A stretch of 64,000 bases of DNA from NCBI GenBank assembly GCA_920105625.2, contig OV050032.1:90566542-90630541 (forward strand), given 5' to 3'. A model generated the notes under the pieces. The model did no database searches. It was not told the DNA's origin and worked only from the letters and a program-made list of their open reading frames with translations. A program made the position numbers and the translations under genes. Within the stretch, counting starts at the first letter, position 1, and each line of letters opens with the position of its first letter. This document shows, piece after piece, positions 59,401 through 64,000 of this stretch. Source of the stretch: Clusia tigrina (taxonomy: Eukaryota; Arthropoda; Insecta; Diptera; Clusiidae).

Positions 59401-62080
59401 TTTTTACTGGAGCGTCATAAAACCTTGAAATTTTGTAACAATAAAGTACTCGAGACTCTTGCCAATCTAATCTATCGCTCAAAGCTATGCTACTCTTGAG
59501 TCCCAAATCAAACACTGAGAAAACTTCAAATGGCCCTAACTTCTATACGGTACGTCCTACACCTATCAAAGTTTGCCATATACAAATGCTTGTAACTTTT
59601 TACTGGAGCGTCATAAAACCTTGAAATTTTGTAACTATTAATTACTCGAGCCTCTTGTCTATTTAAGCTATCGCTCACAGCTATGCTACCCTTGACTCCC
59701 AAATCAAACAGTGAGAAAACTTCAAATGGCCCTAACTTCTATACGGTACGTCCTACACCTATCAAAGTTTGCAATATACAAATGCTTGTAACTTTTTACT
59801 GGAGCTTCATAAAACCTTGAAATTTTGTAACTATAAAGTACTCGAGCCTCTTGCCAATTTAAGCTATCGCTCAAACCTATGCTACCCTTGAGTCCCAAAT
59901 CAAACACTGAGAAAACTTCAAATGGCCCTAACTTCTATACGGTACGTCCTACACCTATCAAAGTTTGCAACATTCAAATGCTTGTAACTTTTTACTGGAG
60001 CGTCATAAAACCTTGAAATTTTGTAACAATAAATTTCTCGAGCCTCTTGTCAATCTAATCTATCGCTCAAAGCTATGCTACCCTTGAGTCCCAAATCAAA
60101 GACTGAGAAAACTTCAAATGGCCCTAACTTCTATACGGTACGTCCTACACCTATCAAAGTTTGCAACATACAAATGCTTGTAACTTTTTACTGGAGCGTC
60201 ATAAAACCTTGAAATTTTGTAACTATAAATTACTCGAGCCTCTTGTCTATTTAAGCTATCGCTCAAAGCTATGCTACCCTTGAGTCCCAAATCAAACAGT
60301 GAGAAAACTTCAAATGGCCCTAACTTCTATACGGTACGTCCTACACCTATCAAAGTTTGCAATATACAAATGCTTGTAACTTTTTACTGGAGCGTCATAA
60401 AACCTTGAAATTTTGTAACTATAAAGTACTGGAGCCTCTTGCCAATTTAAGCTATCGCTCAAACCTATGCTACCCTTGAGTCCCAAATCAAACACTGAGA
60501 AAACTTCAAATGGCCCTAACTTCTATACGGTTTGTCCTACACCTATCAAAGTTTGCAACATACAAATGCTTGTAACTTTTTACTGGAGCGTCATAAAACC
60601 TTGAAATTTTGTAACAATAAATTACTCGAGCCTCTTGTCAATCTAATCTATCGCTCAAAGCTATGCTACCCTTGAGTCCCAAATCAAACACTGAGAAAAC
60701 TTCAAATGGCCCTAACTTCTATACGGTACGTCCTACACCTATCAAAGTTTGCAACATACAAATGCTTGTAACTTTTTACTGGTGCGTCATAAAACCTTGA
60801 AATTTTGTAACAATAAATTACTCGAGCCTCTTGTCTATTTAAGCTATCGCTCAAAGCTATGCTACCCTTGAGTCCCAAATCAAACACTGAGAAAACTTCA
60901 AATGGCCCTAACTTCTATACGGTACGTCCTACACCTATCAAAGTTTGCAACATACAAATGGTTGTAAGTTTTTACTGGAGCGTCAGAAAACCTTGAAATT
61001 TTGTAACAATAAAGTACTCGAGCCTCTTGTCTATTTAAGCTATCGCTCAAAGCTATGCTACCCTTGAGTCCCAAATCAAACACTGAGAAAACTTCAAATG
61101 GCCCTAACTTCTATACGGTACGTCCTACACCTATCAAAGTTTGCAACATACAAATGCTTGTAACTTTTTACTGGAGTGTCATAAAAACTTGAAGTTTTGT
61201 AACAATAAAGTACTCGAGCCTCCTGCCAATCTAATCTATCGCTCAAAGCTATGCTACCCTTGAGTCCCAAATCAGACACTGGTAAAACTTCAAATGGCCC
61301 TAACTTGTATACGGTACGTCCTACACCTATCAAAGTGTGCAACATACAAATGCTTGTAAGTTTTTACTGGAGCGTCATAAAACCTTGAAATTTTGTAACA
61401 ATAAAGTACTCGAGCCTCTTGCCAATCTAATCTATCGCTCAAAGCTATGCTGCCCTTGAGTCCCAAATCAAACACTGAGAAAACTTCAAATGGCCCTAAC
61501 TTCTAAACGGTACGTCCTACACCTATCAAAGTTTGCAACATACAAATGCTTGTAAGTTTTTACTGGAGCGTCAGAAAACCTTGAAATTTTGTAACAATAA
61601 AGTACTCCAGCCTCTTGCCAATTAAAGCTATCGCTCAAAGCTATGCTACCCTTGAATCCCAAATCAAACACTGAGAAAACTTCAAATGGCCCTAACTTCT
61701 ATACGGTACGTCCTACACCTATCAAAGTTTGCAATATACAAATGCTTGTAAGTTTTTACTGGAGCGTCAGAAAACCTTGAAATTTTGTAACAAAAAATTT
61801 TTATCGAGCCTCTTGTCTATTTAAGCTATCACTCAAAGCTATGCTACCCTTGAGTCCCAAATCAAACACTGAGAAAACTTCAAATGGCCCTAACTTCTAT
61901 ACGGTACGTCCTAGACCTATCAAAGTTTGCAACATACAAATGCTTGTAGGTTTTTACTGGAGCGTCATAAAACCTTCAAATTTTGTAACTATAAATTACT
62001 CGAGCCTCTTGTCTATTCAAGCTATCGCTCAAAGCTATGCTACCATTGAGTCCCAAATCAAACACTGAGAAAACTTCAAA
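53440..62080. repeat. Higher-order repeat, 15 monomers (about 2.94 kb), three near-identical copies
   Basis: Copies lie at about 53440-56380, 56381-59321 and 59322-62080 (the last slightly short). Markers spaced by 2941-2942 bp include CTCCTGCCAATC at 55337, 58278 and 61220, AACAAAAAATTTTTATCG near 55907, 58848 and 61790, CGGTTTGTCC near 54645, 57587 and 60529, and GCTATGCTGCCC near 55563, 58504 and 61446. Only scattered single-base differences were seen between copies. A shortened, rearranged fourth unit follows, and the GGTGCGTCAT variant of 60781 recurs at 63723. Confidence 0.88.
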
Positions 62081-64000
62081 TGGCCCTAACTTCTATACGG
62101 TACGTCCTACACCTATCAAAGTTTGCAATATACAAATGCTTGTAACTTTTTACTGGAGCGTCATAAAAGTTTGAAATTTTGTAACAATAAAATACTCGAG
62201 CCTCTTGCCAATCTAATCTATCGCTCAAAGCTATGCTACCCTTGAGTCCCAAATCAAACACTGAGAAAACTTCAAATGGCCCTAACTTCTATACGGTACG
62301 TCCTACACCTATCAAAGTTTGCAATATACAAATGCTTGTATGTTTTTACTGGAGCGTCAGAAAACCTTGAAATTTTGTAACAATAAATTACTCGAGCCTC
62401 TTGTCTATTTAAGCTATCGCTCAAAGCTATGCTACCCTTGAGTCCCAAATCAAACAGTGAGAAAACTTCAAATGGCCCTAACTTCTATACGGTACGTCCT
62501 ACACCTATCAAAGTTTGCAATATACAAATGCTTGTAACTTTTTACTGGAGCGTCATAAAACCTTGAAATTTTGTAACTATAAAGTACTCGAGCCTCTTGC
62601 CAATTTAAGCTATCGCTCAAACCTATGCTACCCTTGAGTCCAAAATCAAACACTGAGAAAACTTCAAATGGCCCTAACTTCTATACGGTACGTCCTACAC
62701 CTATCAAAGTTTGCAACATACAAATGCTTGTAACTTTTTACTGGAGCGTCATAAAACCTTGAAATTTTGCAACAATAAATTACTCGAGCCTCTTGTCAAT
62801 CTAATCTATCGCTCAAAGCTATGCTACCCTTGAGTCCCAAATCAAACACTGAGAAAACTTCAAATGGCCCTAACTTCTATACGGTACGTCCTACACCTAT
62901 CAAAGTTTGCAACATACAAATGCTTGTAACTTTTTACTGGAGCGTCATAAAACCTTGAAATTTTGTAACAATAAATTACTCGAGCCTCTTGTCTATTTAA
63001 GCTATCGCTCAAAGCTATGCTACCCTTGAGTCCCAAATCAAACACTGAGAAAAGTTCAAATGGCCCTAACTTCTATACGGTACGTCCTACACCTATCAAA
63101 GTTTGCAACATACAAATGCTTGTAAGTTTTTACTGGAGCGTCAGAAAACCTTGAAATTTTGTAACAATAAAGTACTCGAGCCTCTTGTCTATTTAAGCTA
63201 TCGCTCAAAGCTATGCTACCCTTGAGTCCCAAATCAAACACTGAGAAAACTTCAAATGGCCCTAGCTTCTATACGGTACGTCCTACACCTATCAAAGTTT
63301 GCAATATACAAATGCTTGTAACTTTTTACTGGAGCGTCATAAAACCTTGAAATTTTGTAACTATAAAGTACTGGAGCCTCCTGCCAATCTAATCTATCGC
63401 TCAAAGCTATGCTACCCTTGAGTCCCAAATCAGACACTGATAAAACTTCAAATGGCCCTAACTTGTATACGGTACGTCCTACACCTATCAAAGTTTGCAA
63501 CATACAAATGCTTGTAACTTTTTACTGGAGCGTCATAAAACCTTGAAATTTTGTAACAATAAATTACTCGAGCCTCTTGTCAATCTAATCTATCGCTCAA
63601 AGCTATGCTACCCTTGAGTCCCAAATCAAACACTGAGAAAACTTCAAATGGCCCTAACTTCTATACGGTACGTCCTACACCTATCAAAGTTTGCAACATA
63701 CAAATGCTTGTAACTTTTTACTGGTGCGTCATAAAACCTTGAAATTTTGTAACAATAAATTACTCGAGCCTCTTGTCTATTTAAGCTATCGCTCAAAGCT
63801 ATGCTACCCTTGAGTCCCAAATCAAACACTGAGAAAACTTCAAATGGCCCTAACTTCTATACGGTACGTCCTACACCTATCAAAGTTTGCAACATACAAA
63901 TGGTTGTAAGTTTTTACTGGAGCGTCAGAAAACCTTGAAATTTTGTAACAATAAAGTACTCGAGCCTCTTGTCTATTTAAGCTATCGCTCAAAGCTATGC

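Larger units (their letters stand above)
52823..64000. repeat. Satellite array 3, about 196-bp monomers
   Basis: About 57 monomers continue the array interrupted by the retrotransposon. The first monomers (52823 to about 54400) match 29960 to about 31950 of array 2 in type order, including GAGTCCTAAATC, CTATATGGTACG with CACTTATC, GCTTTGCTACCC, CGAGACTCTTGCC, TTTGCCATATAC, GGAGCTTCAT and CAAACCTATGC. The array runs off the end of the window. Confidence 0.96.

Noticed and set aside
1..64000. A CENP-B-box-like motif in the monomer
   Set aside because: I looked for a TTCG...CGGGA type motif in the monomer core and found no convincing match on either strand.

Overview
This is a eukaryotic, almost certainly insect, heterochromatic window. 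It consists of a long satellite DNA array (tandem monomers of about 196 bp, AT-rich, roughly 285 copies by length) interrupted by one full-length BEL/Pao LTR retrotransposon. No host gene, tRNA or rRNA gene, CRISPR array or prokaryotic feature is visible. An insect host is inferred from the BEL/Pao family, the Drosophila-like translation start context and the (ACAT)n tracts. The species cannot be named from sequence alone.

Layout. Positions 1-17353 hold satellite array 1, built from two higher-order repeat (HOR) families: a 21-monomer unit of about 4.1 kb (765-8985) and a 19-monomer unit of 3719 bp (about 11200 to the gap). Positions 17354-17553 are exactly 200 Ns, an assembly gap. Positions 17554-44806 hold satellite array 2, a modular HOR that reuses an ordered set of monomer types in blocks of 9, 11 or 17 monomers. 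Positions 44807-52822 hold the BEL/Pao element on the minus strand: two 586-bp LTRs with no difference seen by eye, a 5-bp CTACC target duplication, a primer-binding site, a 1.4-kb structured leader with a 69-bp minisatellite, gag, and pol (protease, reverse transcriptase, RNase H, integrase). Positions 52823-64000 hold satellite array 3, dominated by a 15-monomer, 2.94-kb HOR in about three near-identical copies.

How the parts relate. Gag and pol lie in one reading frame separated by a single UGA. The UGA is followed directly by CGG, and a perfect 6-bp stem-loop starts 12 nt after the stop. This is the layout of a programmed leaky stop, which would set the Gag to Gag-Pol ratio. The element is young: the LTRs look identical, both main frames are otherwise intact, and an empty paralogous copy of its insertion site survives at 29960-29964 in array 2. 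The satellite carries no believable gene. Each monomer has a 61-codon open stretch on the minus strand, but it starts at GTG, not ATG, and its variants are largely amino-acid changing.
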